Shown here: in pieces, positions 44,326 through 54,080 of the stretch
Numbering within the stretch: the first letter of the stretch is position 1
Layout: each line of letters opens with the position of its first letter
Source: Stropharia rugosoannulata
Taxonomy: Eukaryota > Basidiomycota > Agaricomycetes > Agaricales > Strophariaceae
NCBI GenBank assembly: GCA_028532985.1
Contig: JANCIK010000002.1
Span: 1,426,001 to 1,490,000, forward strand
Direction of reading: 5' to 3'
DNA: 64,000 bases
Position numbers and translations under genes: made by a program
The notes under the pieces: model-generated
Told to the model about the DNA's origin: nothing
The model's database searches: none
The model's input: only the letters and a program-made list of their open reading frames with translations

Positions 44326-45958
44326 CAACTCCGTCAGGGCTTGCCCATGCCCTTCAACCACCACCTTCAACTCCTGGACCTTGTCTGTCAGGTCCTGCAC
44401 ATCAGCCTGTATTGTCATCAGTTCCTCGACCGCCTCCATTGTCTTCTCGAGCGTCTTCTCGAGCTCCTGGTTCTGGCACTGGAGCGCCCAAACATCTGTT
44501 GTTGCGTCGTCGAATCTGTGCTCGACATTGCAGGTGATTACTCATGTTTGCTCCAACATCATCATGATGACGTCCCTGACATTCTCGGCATCTGCGAAGA
44601 CTTTCTTGTGGTCCTCGTCGACGTAGCAACTCAGGTGGTGGTCCCACGGGGCGACTTTGTCGCCCAGTGTCATGGCGCCCGGTGTCTTGAGGCAGGGCTT
44701 CTTGTACATGTATTGACACATACTACAAGCCCTGACAGGGTTCTCCCGCATTTCCTTCTCATGCTCCGGGGACTCGACATAGCAGGGTGTGCCACAATTG
44801 ATACAAGACCAACAAGGCATCTTGGTCTTGTAGCAATCGGCGGGCATCCACCCCTTAGACACGGTAGATCACGTGCATGCCTTCCCCTTGCCCTTGGCTG
44901 CCGGTTTCCCATCGGACTCGCTGTCATCATCCACTTGCCTCGATTTCCTTGATGCCGCTGTCCTCGCCTCTGGCTCGCTCTGGGTCGCCTTGCCCTTGCC
45001 CTTCTTTGTGGGACGCTGTACCTCTTCCTCCTCTTCCTTGTCGTCCTTATATTCACTTTCATCGTCCGTGTCCAAGATGAATTCATGCAATTTTGTCGCC
45101 GCTGGTTGTCTAGATGGGCCAGCCACTGGCGGCCTGGTGGCTGGCCCCTTTGCATTCTTCGTCTTTGGCTTGACGGTGGCCTCCATCTCACTGGCCTTGA
45201 CACCGGCGGTGGCCTTTGCCTTCTTCTGCTTCGGCACCTTCTGCAAAGGCAGCACCATGACGACCTCAACAACATCTTTGAACGCTGCTGGGTGTCCGCT
45301 GGTGGGGGACGGTGTCTTCTCCTGGGTCATGATTTTCGATGATTTCACCTTGGCAGCAACAGGGGCAGGTGGTGCAGGAGGGGGAGAGGCAGGTGCAGGG
45401 GGGGGTGGGGAGGCCTTCTTCGCCTCTGGTGCCTTGGCTGCCGGTGCAGCCTTGACTGGCGGTGCAGGCTTCACCCCGACAGTCGTCGGTTGATTGACTA
45501 AGACTGTGTCAGAACTGAACAAAAGGCTATAATATTTATTACTCACCAATAATAGGCATGCTGCCTATATCCACCTCCACCTTCCCCTGCTCCTGCCTCT
45601 GTAGGACATATAGCCCTATCTCCACCATCTCCTTGAATGCGTCCCAGTGCACGTTTTCTGCATCTTGTCCATTGGAACTCGCATCCTTGGGCAACAGCTT
45701 GCGCACATAGTTGTAGAGCATGAGCCCTACAGTCCGCCCAGCAGCCGACTGCTTGCAGACTTGAAGTTCAACCTATTGTCAATGAATGGTCAGTAAACTA
45801 AAGATAGAAAATGTAACAAAAAAACTCACCAAAGACTTCCAAAGTCTGGACCTCTCCTTCAAAAACAGTTGGCTCTCTCCTTCCCAAATTCGCACACAGT
45901 CATGATGGAATGCAACAATTGCATCTCGGATTTCAAGGTTGCTGTGAGACGAAGCCAT

Positions 45959-46514
45959 GAAGAAAGGTAAAGGGAATTATTGAAAAGAAGAGGATGCAGG
46001 GTGTGGGAGAGAAGAGAAATGTTCTGTTGATGGCTGTGCGCTATTATAAAGTTCAACCATCTACAAATAATAGTCAACATTCCCACGCAAAGCAATCAAC
46101 AGACTTCAGCTTTTCAAAACCAAAGGCAACATCTGGACATCGCCGGTGTATATTAATAATGTGCATTTTTATGAAAATGTTGTCACTGGTGTGGGCTAGC
46201 ATAGCATAATAATTATGTATACACCTTTAGCCAAAACACATTGCCGGTCTCAGTAAGACCAGCAGTCCATAATATTGTTATATGATAATCTGGGCAAGTA
46301 TGGCCTCAATTGTAATGGTCTATAATATTGTTATTATGCTGGCTAATAGTCATATACTAAACTTGCAACAGTGCCATTATGCATAGTAGTATATTCATTT
46401 TATGAGCATGAACATTGATCACCTGAGACCGGTGATGTATACAATACCGCTGGTTTCCAATTTCCAACAATCATATGTGCAACATGAGCCCATATACCAT
46501 TGTAATATACCAGA
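45959..46514. other. Intergenic, right subterminal region of the large element
   Basis: AT-rich, no gene seen. It has repeated phrases related to the inverted repeat (ACCATTGTAATATACCAGAC, GTATATTAATTTAAGG) and several CCGG words. Probably degenerate subterminal repeats. Confidence 0.5.
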
Positions 46515-47117
46515 CTCACAGATGTATAGGAGTATATTAATTTAAGGTCCCAGACCATTCATTATTCCAGACCGGCGATTCTCATCATGCACTGCCGGTT
46601 TTCATACAATCATTAGTTCAAAATCAGCCATGAACCACAGTAATATACTAGGCTCACACTGGTCCCGTGATGTATAGTAGTATATTAATTTATGGTCCCA
46701 GACCATTTATTATTCCAGACTGGCGATTCTCAGCATGCACCACCGGTTTTCATACAATCATTAGTTCAAAATCAGCCGTGAACCATGGTAATATACTAGC
46801 CTCACAATGGTCCCCTGAAAAATAGTAGTATATTGAATTTGAATAGCACCAGTCAATGATCGAAATCGCCAGTCTAGCACAGCCCATCTGCCATTTGACA
46901 CCGCTGCTTGACATAGAGAACCGCCAGTTGATCTTGCCCTGATGACCATCACTATTTGTTGACAATGGCCCTGTAAAACACAGTAATATACTAGAAAGCT
47001 ATTAGTCCCGTGTGACACAGTAGCATACTAGTTCTGCAATGGCTCAAAATAACTCCGTGATCTATGGTATAATAATAGTTCACTGTAGCACTATAGATTA
47101 CAGTACCCAGGCACTGT
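46515..47117 (-). repeat. Right terminal inverted repeat with outer end
   Basis: 46515-46985 is the inverted partner of 30299-30775. The outer 46986-47117 has no partner on the left. The border is set where Copia integrase sequence begins (about 47121). The exact terminus and any target duplication cannot be read because the left end is lost. Confidence 0.85.
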
Positions 47118-47120
47118 CCT

Positions 47121-47655
47121 ATGTGCGTGTGGAACAGGCTCCCTACATCGTCTCTGACTGACTCTGTGCCCTACACTGAGTGGCATGGCAAGAAACCTGA
47201 TATGAGCCATCTCCGTGTTTTTGGTTGTGCTGCATATGTCTTTGTGCAGAGAGACAAATGCAAGTCACTACAACCACACGTTGAGAAGTGCATCTTCATC
47301 GGTTATCCTACAGGCTACAAAGGCTGGCAGTTCTACAATCTGTCCACTAAGAAGTATGTGATCTCAGAACATGTAATCTTTGATGAAGGCAGTTTTCCTG
47401 GTTTGAAGGTCACTTCACCAATCAACCTGTTTCCAAAGGGCACGCCTTCACACTTCTCAGATGTGCCAGATTCTGGAGGGGATTCAACTGCTGCCTATTT
47501 GCCTGACTTGGATACTAATGACTTGGACACACCAACTGCACCTCCTTTGGCAGGACCAGCACCATCTGACTCGTCGTCTAACGATGAACACAGTGCACCT
47601 ACTCCCAACTTGCAGAAACCGACCACTAGCGTGAAATCATTGAGTTTACCAAAGT
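47121..47655 (+). pseudogene. Copia integrase C-terminus and linker fragment
   Basis: Reads VWNRLPTSSLTDSVPYTEWH, PTGYKGWQFYN and the Ser/Asp-rich linker, and stops in SLPKC, where LINE RT sequence begins. Homologous to 10640-10950 and, for the linker, to 12440-12200 (minus). Confidence 0.85.
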
Positions 47656-49859
47656 GTGCAGGATGGGCCAGAGGGCTCAAAACTAGCATGGTGGCCTTCA
47701 ACATTGCACAGTTTTTTCCGTCGCTCAACCATGATTTTCTGTTGGCGACTCTTGCTAGGCTTGGATTTCCTCTCATTCTGACGAAATTCTTTGCCTCTTA
47801 TCTTGTTGACAGGGTTACATCATACCTCTGGAACAACTACTCATCAGGCCCAAAACAGGCGGACATTGGGTGCAGCCAAGGCTCTGCCCTCTCACCTGTT
47901 TTGTTCTCTATCTATATAGCTCCTATCATGAAGATATATGACCTTCGGGCTGTCAATGTTGATACCACCCTACTATCCTTCATTGATGATGGCACCTTGG
48001 TAACCCAATTGGGCAACCTAGGAACCAACAACATTATTCTCAAGGCTGGCTATGCCTACCGCATTGGTTTATTCACTGCTGCTGGACTTCGCATCAAACA
48101 TAACAAGTCTGAGCTTTTTCACTTCTCTTGCTCAAGAGATGGATTCAATCCTGCCCTGGACACTGGATTTGCCCCGTTCACCGGAAACTCTCCCCTCACC
48201 CACAAGCCCATCTGGCACTATCTGGGGTTTTTCTTCAATTGTAAACTTAGGTTCCATGAACACATTCATTTCTATGCCACCAAGGCATTGACCACGGTGA
48301 AAGCCATGGGCATGCTTGGTAACTCTGCCAGAGGCTTGTCTCCTAAACAGAGACGCCTTCTATATTGGTCATGCATCCTTCCCATTGCGACATACAGCTA
48401 TCAACTTTGGTATTACAAGTCTGCCCCCATCAAGGGCATATTGAAAAACCTCACTAGCATGCAGTGCAGAGCAGCTGTATGAATCACTGGTGTGTTCTGC
48501 ACATCACCGACTGGCGGGGTCCAGGCCATTGCTGGCCTTATGCCCATTCATCTCCACCTTGGTAAACTTTGACTTCAGTCTGTTTACTGTGTGGCTACAT
48601 TGTCGGACTCCCATCCTACAAGGTCCCTTTTGTCAGGCCCATATGCTAAGAATAGTGCCCCACACTATCATGCCTTGTTTCGCATTCCAGAGTGTATCCG
48701 TGATAAGCTCAGGGGCAGTATCCCAGACATCCAAATCAACCTCCCTTTCATGACTGAGACCTTCTCTCTGTGCATGGATGAGGCTCAGCCAGGAAAGCAG
48801 CTCTTGGATTTATTTCCTAACTGCATTCACTTCCGTAGTAGATCAGAGTACGTCCCTGTCGAGCACAAAGATGTCTCTGATTTCGACAGTGACCTTGTCG
48901 CGTACCACAAATGGATTTGTCTCCATATCGAAAATGTGCACCATAAACATTATAACTCCATTTGCTCCAAGGCAGAGACACATGACACAATCTTGATTGG
49001 CACAGATGCTTCGGTTCCTGCCAGCAAGTTGCACCAAGCCTTTGTGGGGGTGGTGCTATACCAAAACAGCATACATATTGATGATGTCAAATATGTTGCC
49101 AGTAAGGTCCTCACTCCTGATGCTGAGCTGGTGGCCATTCAATATGCCATTGTTTGCGCTTTACAACGCAACAATTGCACTAACATCCACCTGTTCACAG
49201 ACTCTCTTATGTCGGCCAAGAGAGCTTTGGACCCGTCCATTCACTCTGGCCAAGGTCACTCCTTGGCTGTCTGTCGCGCCCTGGGCAATTGGTTCTCTAA
49301 GGACCCATCACACTCCATTACCTTTGTCGATGTCCCATCCAAGTCTGAATGGGGCATTCATCATGAAGCTCACCTTTTGTTAAAGGCTCAACCCCAGGTA
49401 CTTGGCAGGTACCAGGACTCTTCTTTGGACAGTTGCTGCAAAGCAGTAGCAGACTAGCAACTACAGGCCTGGCGTCAACTGTTCTTTCGAGATACAGATC
49501 ATGCAGGACATAACTTCCTCCAGCTTGATTCTATCGACGGAGAGCATCGTATCAAGCCATCATACGCCAAGGGCGGATCATGGCTTTCATCTTGTGGGGA
49601 CTCTATTTCTCTTACTTCGTGCATGACCCAGTGCCTACTAGGGCATGCACCCATCGGTGCTTACTTTAAGCACTTCAATATTGATGAACAATACTTCTGT
49701 AACTGTGGGGTTCTCCTCCAGACCAGGCAACATCTGTTTGAATGTCCCTTGCTCAAACACTCACATGACAGCATTCTGACTTACCTCCCAATGCTTCTCA
49801 AATTCTTGTGGGACAATCCTACTGTCTTTGCTAACTCTCCCCCTGCTGGGGTTGGATAA
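47656..49859 (+). pseudogene. LINE ORF2: RT, RNase H, CCHC
   Basis: RT motifs: FNIAQFFPS (motif A, with Asn where the 52.8-kb copy has the catalytic Asp), CSQGSALSPVLFSIYIAP, and LLSFIDDG (the xxDD site). A TGA at 48481 after QCRAAV, a TGA near 48570 and a TAG at 49455-49457 after CCKAVAD interrupt it. RNase H: IGTDASVP, DAELVAIQYAIVCAL, HLFTDSLMSAKRAL. The C-terminus has CNCGVLLQTRQHLFECP. It is non-functional on several counts. Confidence 0.88.
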
Positions 49860-50304
49860 CAGCTTTGGAGGCCTTGCAGTGACTGTGATGATTGCTAGTT
49901 TTGGTCAGCTTCAGCATTAGTGGCGTGTATCCCATCAGCCTGTCCCCTGTCCTTAAATGGTGCATGATGAGTGACTGTTGGGGCTTTCCAGGTCTCATCA
50001 CTAGAAGGGGTTCAGACAAAGCCTTTAGGTGCAGTACATGGTGAACCATACTAGGCACCTCGGCCATCACAGAGTAAGGAGCCTCCTCTAGTTTTTCTGC
50101 CATGATGTGCACTTGGGTGTGTCTTGGCCTTGTCTGATGCATTACTTGCTTAGGCTTGTTCCATGTGTTGCATCTCACCTGGGGTGTATGTTTCCCCTTC
50201 TACTGTAGGTAGTATTCTGTGATGTATTTCGCAGCACGGACTGTGTTCAGACACCACGTAATAAATTGGCTCACACTATGATTACAAAAAAAAAAAAAAA
50301 AAAA
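47656..50304 (+). mobile_element. 5'-truncated LINE with poly(A) tail
   Basis: Inserted in the Copia linker. It carries RT from motif A onward, RNase H, CCHC and a 3' UTR of about 420 bp, then a pure A run (50285-50304). A further LINE fragment starts directly after the tail. Confidence 0.88.
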
Positions 50305-50306
50305 AG

Positions 50307-51065
50307 GTGCCCAATGCTCACATGTTGGATGCCTTGTATTGGAGTTTCGAACCCATGTTCTGCTCGTCCCCCTGGGCCGGCATGAAATATGTGGTTGACC
50401 TTCCCCAGTTGTGGTCCTACCTTAAGATTGTTGACATTCCCACTTTTGCTTCGCCATTCACAATGGTGAAGGTCACCCCCAACGAAGTTGAGACTGCCAT
50501 GAAGGCATCTCCACTTACTCCTAATTTCAAGCTTTGGTCCTTGGTCCAGCTTGACAGAGTTTCCAAGGCCAGTTCTAACTCAACTGCGTACTTTGAAGTC
50601 TGGGATTCCCAACAGGGCTCCCGTGCCAAGCACCTCATTGGGCACACAATTATGTTTAAGGGCCAGGCTTGCTGTATCATGGCAGCCAGGGCCTGTGTCA
50701 GGGTCTCACTTTGCACTCGGTGCTACAGGTGGGGCCACCCCACATCAGCTTGGTGTGCATTCCACATGCACTGCCCCCACTGCAGTGGTCTGCATGATGC
50801 AGCCTCTCATTGCATGCTTTGTGGTCCCTGCAAGGGGAACCCCAAGGCTGATCCTCCTGTCGAGCCCACTCCCAGGGGCGAGGCATGCCCACATGCGCCA
50901 CAGTGCCCCAATTGTAAGGGTGACCACAGTGCTACCAACAGAAGGCATTGTCCCTTCTGGCACCACTGCTATGACCAGGAATGGATCACAGCTAAATATG
51001 CCCAGGTACACACTTCCAACGTGCACCCACATAATCAGTCTAACACCCCCCGTCCAGCTCAATGA
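50307..51065 (+). CDS. LINE ORF1 C-terminal part with Cys/His knuckles
   Basis: Open for 252 codons. It contains CTRCYRWGHPTSAWCAFHMH followed by CPHCSGLHDAASHCMLC and CPNCKGDHSATNRRHC, typical of the nucleic-acid-binding zinc knuckles of LINE ORF1. The first residues match the window-start copy (positions 1-200, minus). The N-terminal half is missing. Its stop overlaps the ORF2 start as ATGA at 51062-51065. Confidence 0.8.
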   Translation: MPNAHMLDALYWSFEPMFCSSPWAGMKYVVDLPQLWSYLKIVDIPTFASPFTMVKVTPNEVETAMKASPLTPNFKLWSLVQLDRVSKASSNSTAYFEVWDSQQGSRAKHLIGHTIMFKGQACCIMAARACVRVSLCTRCYRWGHPTSAWCAFHMHCPHCSGLHDAASHCMLCGPCKGNPKADPPVEPTPRGEACPHAPQCPNCKGDHSATNRRHCPFWHHCYDQEWITAKYAQVHTSNVHPHNQSNTPRPAQ

Positions 51066-53091
51066 GAGGGCCGGAGAGTCTTAGAGTTTTATCTTTCAAT
51101 GTAGCGAAGAACTATTTGCTTATTGATGTACTTCTAAATCTATGCCATAACAAGTATGATTTAATATTTATACAAGAACCTGCCTGGCAGACTGTAAGAT
51201 CTGCTCCATCAATGTCTAACCCAGACAGCAATGATGTTACGGGTGCTCCTCGGAATCCTAACTGGATGCCCATGGTACGCCCACCAGACAGTGACAGCCC
51301 CCCTTGGGTCATGGCCTACATTGCTAGTTGATTGTCCACACTACGTCCCACAATGAGATCTGATTTGATCAATCATCATGATTTACTCTTGGTCTCCCTG
51401 TTCCATCAGGCTTCCACTTTTAATCTACTCAATGTGTATAACAATGAGCATCATATAGCGGTCCGTCTCCTCGACAACCTCCAACTGCCTGTCAACCTAT
51501 GCTACATGGGCGGCAACTTCAACTGCCACTCTCGGGAGTGGGACCCTAATGTCCCTCACCATAGAAGTGCTGCTGACCGGCTGCTAGACATGGCAGCTAC
51601 CTTGAGTCTCAGCCTGGGGTGCTTCTGCAACCCAGGTCCTACTTTTGTCTCGTGCAATGCAAGACTCACTCCATTGGTCATTGACCTGGTGTTTATTCCT
51701 ACTTCTGACTCACTCACATGCCTTGTCAGGCGAGTCAAAGATCTCAAACTGGCCTCTGACCACTGCCCTCTAGCAGTGACACTGCCCCTTCTTCTCACCA
51801 TTTCTGAACCTGTCAGAAAATCTATTAAACCTGGGACTGAAGCCGAAAAGGCTTTTCTCACAGACATTATGGAATAAATAAGTGTGCTTAATGGTGCCTT
51901 TGACACTCTGGCTCAGGTGGATGCATGTGCTTCAGCCATCATGGATGCCTTCTCTACTGCATGGGATAAGCATGCTGTTGAGGCCTGTATTGTTCCTCAC
52001 TCCAAACCCTGGTGGGATTGGGGTTGTCAAGATGCCCTCGATTTGTACAAAGCTGACCACTCTGCTGCAAATTGGAGGAAATTCCGTGCCAATACCAGAT
52101 GTGCTAAACATGTTTTCTTTGATGAATGCATCAAGGAAATATCTAAATCCAAAAAACGCCCATGGGATCTCATGAACTGGATCCAACAGTGTAAAAACCC
52201 TCCATGCGAGTTCATTCTTTATAATGGCTTGCCTTGTCACAACCTCCCAGATCTATGGGACGCCCTTCACAACACATACAATGCAGCATCTGACCGCACA
52301 TGTGATATTTCCATCCTCGAAGAAATGGACCAAGTCCCTGTCAGGGAATGGGTCAGCTTCTCATAGTTGGAACTGACTGAAGCACTTGCTTCCTGTTCTA
52401 ACAATTCATCTCCAAGCCCTGACCATGTTACATGGCGGCACCTGAAAAGGATCATATGCAATGACTTGTGTCGCAGCATCATCCTCACCTTAGCCAATGG
52501 GTGCATTTGTGCTTCCCACTGGCCTAAACATTTTAAGGAGTCGGTTTCTGTGGTTATACCCAAACCCAATAAACCCTCTTACACCACACCCAAGGAGTTC
52601 AGACTCATCATGCTCCTGAATACCCTCAGTAAATTACTTGAAAAGCTACTTGCCAATCGCTTCCAGTTTGATATGATCAAACTCGACCTTGTTCATCCAA
52701 ACCAGTTTGGCAGTATCCGCCAATGGTCTACTGAAGATGCTGGAGTCTACCTCACTCACCTTGTTTGTGTGGGCTGGGCTAGGGGGCTCAAGACTAGTGT
52801 GGTGGCTTTTGACATTGCACAGTTCTTTCTGTCACTCAACCATGAATTTCTGTTGGTGACTCTTGCCAGGCTTGGGTTTCCTCACATTGTGACAAAGTTC
52901 TTTGCCTCATATCTGGTGGACAGGGTTACATTGTACCTCTGGAACAATTATTCATCTGGCCCAAAGCAGGCAGATGTAGGGTGCAGCCAAGGCTCCGCCC
53001 TCTCCCCTATTCTGTCTTCAATCTATATATCTCCTATCATGAAGATTTATGACTTACAGGCCATGAACATTGACACCACACTCCTTTCATT
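51062..53091 (+). pseudogene. LINE ORF2: APE-type endonuclease and N-terminal RT
   Basis: Starts MRGPESLRVLSFNVAKNYLL, overlapping the ORF1 stop by 4 nt. Endonuclease signatures: IFIQEP (Glu), YMGGNFNCHSREWD (GDFN position) and LASDHCPLAV (SDH). The linker and RT follow: WRHLKRIICNDLCR, KPSYTTPKEFRLIMLLNTLS, VVAFDIAQFFLSLNHEFLL (motif A Asp intact) and CSQGSALSPILSSIY. TGA or TAG/TAA stops lie near 51329, 51875 and 52364. It ends at the TIR element before the xxDD motif. Confidence 0.88.
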
Positions 53092-54080
53092 CATCAGGAA
53101 AAACACTTTTTCAGAAAAAGTCTTTTAATTTTTTAAAAAGACTTAAAAAGACCCCAGGAGACCTGGGTCTTAAAGCAAAGTCTCCAGGTATCAAACTTTT
53201 AAAGACTTTTTTATGTCTCTAGGAGTCTCTTGAATGTCTTTTTATGTGTCCATAATGTCTCTAGATGTCTCTGAGTGTCTTTTAATATTATATTTTTGCT
53301 TTATCAAAACATTAAAAATATGACCTCATCCTAGCCAAATCACTACTACATAGATTAGATTGTATTTGTAAGTAGGTAATTAGGTATATATATATTAGTC
53401 AGCACCTTACATACACATACAATGGCAAATAAACCATCACATTAACTTGAGTACAATGGGAAGAGGAACTTATATTGTGGAAATAATTTGCATTAGCCAG
53501 GAATTGAACCAATAGCTTCATGCATGACTTAAAACCAACATACTTCCCCCTACACTATGTGCCTGTGTATATAGGCTCACTGCAGGTTAAATATGATGGT
53601 AATGCTCTAGACTACATTAATTTATTACATCACAAGTCATTGAATTTAGTCATGTTCAGATGTATTTTATATAAGACCTACAATGTAGATTACAAGTAAT
53701 AGTTGACAATAGCTATTCATAAGTCAATTTTTTCCTAGGTTCTTATGTCTTTAAATGTCTTTTTGAATCTTTTTGTAGCTTTTTAATACACTTTATGAGA
53801 CATTTTTAAAATCTTTTAGAGACATAAAAAGATTTATACAATTACACCAATACATTTAAATACTTGGAAAAATTGAAAGACTTTAAAAGACATAAAAAGA
53901 CCTAAAAAGACATAGAAAGAATTACATATTTCCCTAAAGTCTCTAGGAGACCTTTAAAAGAATAAAAAAGACATAAAATTCACCAAAAGACATATTGATG
54001 TCTCAAAAAGATACTAAATTTCCCAAGAGACACATAGATGTCTCAAAAAGTCTCTTTTCCAAAAAGTGGTTTTCCTGATG
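53092..54080. mobile_element. 0.99-kb TIR element, second copy
   Basis: Homologous to 43266-44325 throughout, with several small deletions. The inner flanks (TT on the left, CT on the right) do not form the expected 2-bp duplication, and the flanks belong to unrelated sequences (LINE RT and a decayed gene). It therefore looks like the scar of recombination between two copies. Confidence 0.88.
53490..53562 (-). other. tRNA-like sequence inside TIR element, second copy
   Basis: Same 73-nt layout as 43735-43807, with box A TAGTGTAGGGGG and box B GGTTCAATTCC retained despite other changes. Confidence 0.4.

Larger units (their letters stand above)
42650..45958 (-). pseudogene. Uncharacterised Cys-cluster and coiled-coil gene, interrupted by a TIR element
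   Basis: Start MASSHSNLEIRDAIVAFHHD at 45958. Introns are supported by GTGAGT donors near 45828 and 45543 with in-frame joins (RLWKSL to VELQVCK; PII to VLVNQ). Then come a Pro/Ala-rich low-complexity region, a Lys/Glu region, a Cys cluster (CWSCINCGTPCY and ACSMCQYMYKKPC), a heptad-like coiled coil (ELMTIQADVQDLTDKVQELK), a Pro-rich tract and a highly charged Lys/Glu C-terminus ending CTRTKGCR. In-frame TGAs at 44869-44871 and about 44542 and a late frameshift near 42990 suggest decay. The TIR element at 43266-44325 sits in the coiled coil, and its removal with one copy of the 2-bp duplication restores the frame. No family recognised. Confidence 0.6.
30299..47117. mobile_element. Large KDZ-type DNA transposon carrying a TET/JBP gene
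   Basis: About 470 bp at 30299-30775 recur inverted at 46515-46985 with only a handful of mismatches. Between them lie a TET/JBP dioxygenase gene, a KDZ transposase with CxC2-like cluster and three other genes. The right end has a further roughly 130 bp (46986-47117) missing on the left, where a Copia LTR cuts in. Later insertions are a solo LTR (40120-40388) and a 1.06-kb TIR element (43266-44325). Linkage of KDZ transposases and TET/JBP genes is described for basidiomycetes. That this is one element is inferred from the inverted ends, the gene content and a dispersed 7-mer found across it. Confidence 0.8.
50305..53091 (+). mobile_element. Second LINE copy, 5'-truncated, cut at its 3' end
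   Basis: Starts in the middle of ORF1 directly after the poly(A) of the previous LINE and ends in RT at LLSFI, where the TIR element at 53092 begins. LINE sequence does not resume on the far side. Confidence 0.88.

Noticed and set aside
44873..45493. 206-codon plus-strand ORF
   Set aside because: Antisense to the Pro/Ala- and Lys/Glu-rich part of the minus-strand gene. The Gly/Ala-rich composition is the complement of that region.
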